This document shows, piece after piece, positions 62,406 to 64,000 of a stretch of DNA of 64,000 nucleotides (positions are counted from its first letter, which is position 1; each line of letters opens with the position of its first letter). The notes beneath the pieces are model-generated. The model searched no databases, had not been told where the DNA came from, and was given only the letters and a program-made list of their open reading frames with translations. A program made the translations under genes and the position numbers. This DNA comes from Apostichopus californicus (Eukaryota; Echinodermata; Holothuroidea; Aspidochirotida; Stichopodidae), in assembly GCA_020650975.1 (NCBI GenBank), contig JAIPMN010002421.1:15652-79651 (forward strand), given 5' to 3'.

Positions 62406-64000
62406 AAAAGGCGCCAATATAGGAATCTGGAATCTAGTCTGCACTTAATGTCGTATAGTCTTCGATTGAGTCATGTGACACGTGACCTTACATGCTTACA
62501 TGCAGAGGTTAGTGCCACACTTATTTGTGCAATTCAAGGGAGACATATATACTTCAAAAGAGGCCTTATCTAAGAGAGACCTAAATTCAAGAGAGAACTA
62601 TTGAAAATGATAAATATATATATCTATAATCTCTTGCAAGCACGAAGTTAGAACCGATAAGCTCGTATGAATCGTCCGGAGTAGTGTTATTCACATTACA
62701 CTAATTTGCATAAACTATAGTATTATCTATACATATCGTCATAAATTGGTTTATATATATCACCGATCATTGAATATTCATATAGTTGCCATCCGTCAAT
62801 GACTAAGAGTTTTTTTTCAATATGAAAATCTGAGTGGGCATTATACGTTGCCTCTTTCAAAAACAAAACATATTTCTTTATACTGAATATATCATCACGT
62901 GAGTAGCCATGTGTTTCCCTTAAAACAGCCAAAAAATTCTATATATTTTAACTCGATTAATATAGTCCCTGATATCTCATCAAAGACCTCAAACAGTATA
63001 ACAGGGAACTCCAAAACATTCTAAAATATTAGGGTCTGGTTTATAATTGTTATGCTCGCCATGTAACAACCTTTTCAGACATGTATGTTAGCAGGTTACG
63101 GAGAATTCAAAAATGAACGTTATACATATGGAACAAGTGCTAAGATCTTACGACTGCGTATATGGGGCAGTACATTTACAACAACGCATGGTATTAATTG
63201 TGTATGGTATGTTATACCACCAATATTGTTCAACACGCCACTAATAAACTTCCTCTCACATCCTTTTTTTCGATTGATATAAACGTCCCTTCTCTAAAAA
63301 TCGGTGTAAATTTGCGCTCAGGTCTGTCACGGACGAATTTAATCACATTAAAACCTGGCTTTATTTACAGGCATCCATTAACATGTACTAGGTTCGGTTT
63401 GTTCCTTGTGGCAAGACGTATAGAAAACAATTGTAGAAAAAAAAGATGCTCTCACCTAACTGTCTTAAATATGTTATGACCATATCAAGGTTGCCGATTT
63501 TAGTTATATATATATATAGATATATACATTTATCTATCTATACATGTATATATAGATTTTATTCTTCTTCTTCTTCTGTTTGGAACGCCTCCTTTGCCAA
63601 AAACATGATCTCATTTAAAAGATACGTGCATGGTGTTTTGAATATCGCCTTGAAACCAAATTAAATCACTTTGTGACGCGATTCGACATCCAATATGGAA
63701 GATGTACCGTACCGAAATAAAACGAGTACAATGATACTTATCAAACCAAAATATAGATATATATATATATGCATATAGGTAACGTAAGAAATGATCGATA
63801 TGGGTCGACGCCGAAACCAAAAGGTAAATATTGGAAAAGTAGGACATCATTAAAAGGAAACGAAATTATTTCAAGTAGAAAATACGATTCACAGGTTAAT
63901 TAGTTGAGTCATAATTTGTACCCGCCATTTTGCCTAGTATATAAAGGCTTTATGTAGGCCTATGCATACTACAGGACTTCATTTACATCTTGAAAAAAGT

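Larger units (their letters stand above)
59930..64000. other. Region upstream of AKAP9, no confident gene
   Basis: Unique AT-rich sequence with a CpG/GC-rich patch at about 60,420-60,530 (alternating CG/GC runs), a CpG-richer stretch at 61,180-61,680, G/C-runs at 62,005-62,110 and TATA-type simple repeats near 63,505-63,560 and 63,750-63,775. Only the weak candidates listed separately could be genic. Confidence 0.7.

Overview
This is a eukaryotic (animal) window of about 64 kb with AT-rich introns, microsatellites, SINE/LINE relics and small DNA transposons. It is dominated by one very large gene on the minus strand. Reading from 59,011 down to the left edge, I can assemble 20 consecutive coding exons whose splice sites and phases agree with no leftover base (10,551 nt, 3,517 codons). 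The protein is almost entirely coiled coil and is best explained as the orthologue of AKAP9 (AKAP450/CG-NAP/Yotiao), the centrosome and cis-Golgi scaffold. The evidence is a series of colinear matches to remembered human AKAP9: the start (MDDERNKKLAAG vs MEDEERQKKLEAG), a QRDQVIQQLT block, a YGSQIVMMKQ block, LLEKQYSEQL, a NER-TNNHLLQVLSQAVKS block, an EGLELSQQLAESMFAG block and an SSVEEQLAKLE block. The 3' end, including the expected C-terminal PACT centrosome-targeting domain, lies beyond position 1.

Layout: 59.0-49.6 kb holds six short N-terminal exons. One 5.2-kb exon (49,609-44,405) carries half of the visible protein. Introns of about 9.8, 8.8 and 12 kb separate groups of small exons, and a second giant exon lies at 21,875-19,293. 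Exons 15-20 occupy the left 6.5 kb. Inside the 12-kb intron 14 there is an ATG-started 93-codon exon (13,324-13,046) with an in-frame stop just upstream. It splices in phase into exon 15, so it looks like an alternative first exon driving a short C-terminal isoform. At the end of exon 7, failure to splice gives a stop after six more codons, which could create a short Yotiao-like N-terminal isoform.

Non-coding content: two copies of a hAT-type MITE (one with a perfect 8-bp target duplication), a foldback/TIR element at 24.9-25.3 kb, an inverted pair of tRNA-derived SINE pieces in intron 4, and fragments of a repeat carrying a hammerhead-ribozyme-like core typical of Penelope-like elements. There are also 31-bp and 21-bp minisatellites, a 52/104-bp satellite just upstream of the gene, a LINE/SINE tail with an ATTAC microsatellite, and a 10-N assembly gap. 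The region right of 59.4 kb has no gene I can name, only a weak candidate first exon on the plus strand near 61.5 kb.

Organism: an invertebrate animal. The vertebrate-like AKAP9 N-terminus makes a marine invertebrate deuterostome (for example an echinoderm) plausible, but I cannot place it firmly from this sequence.
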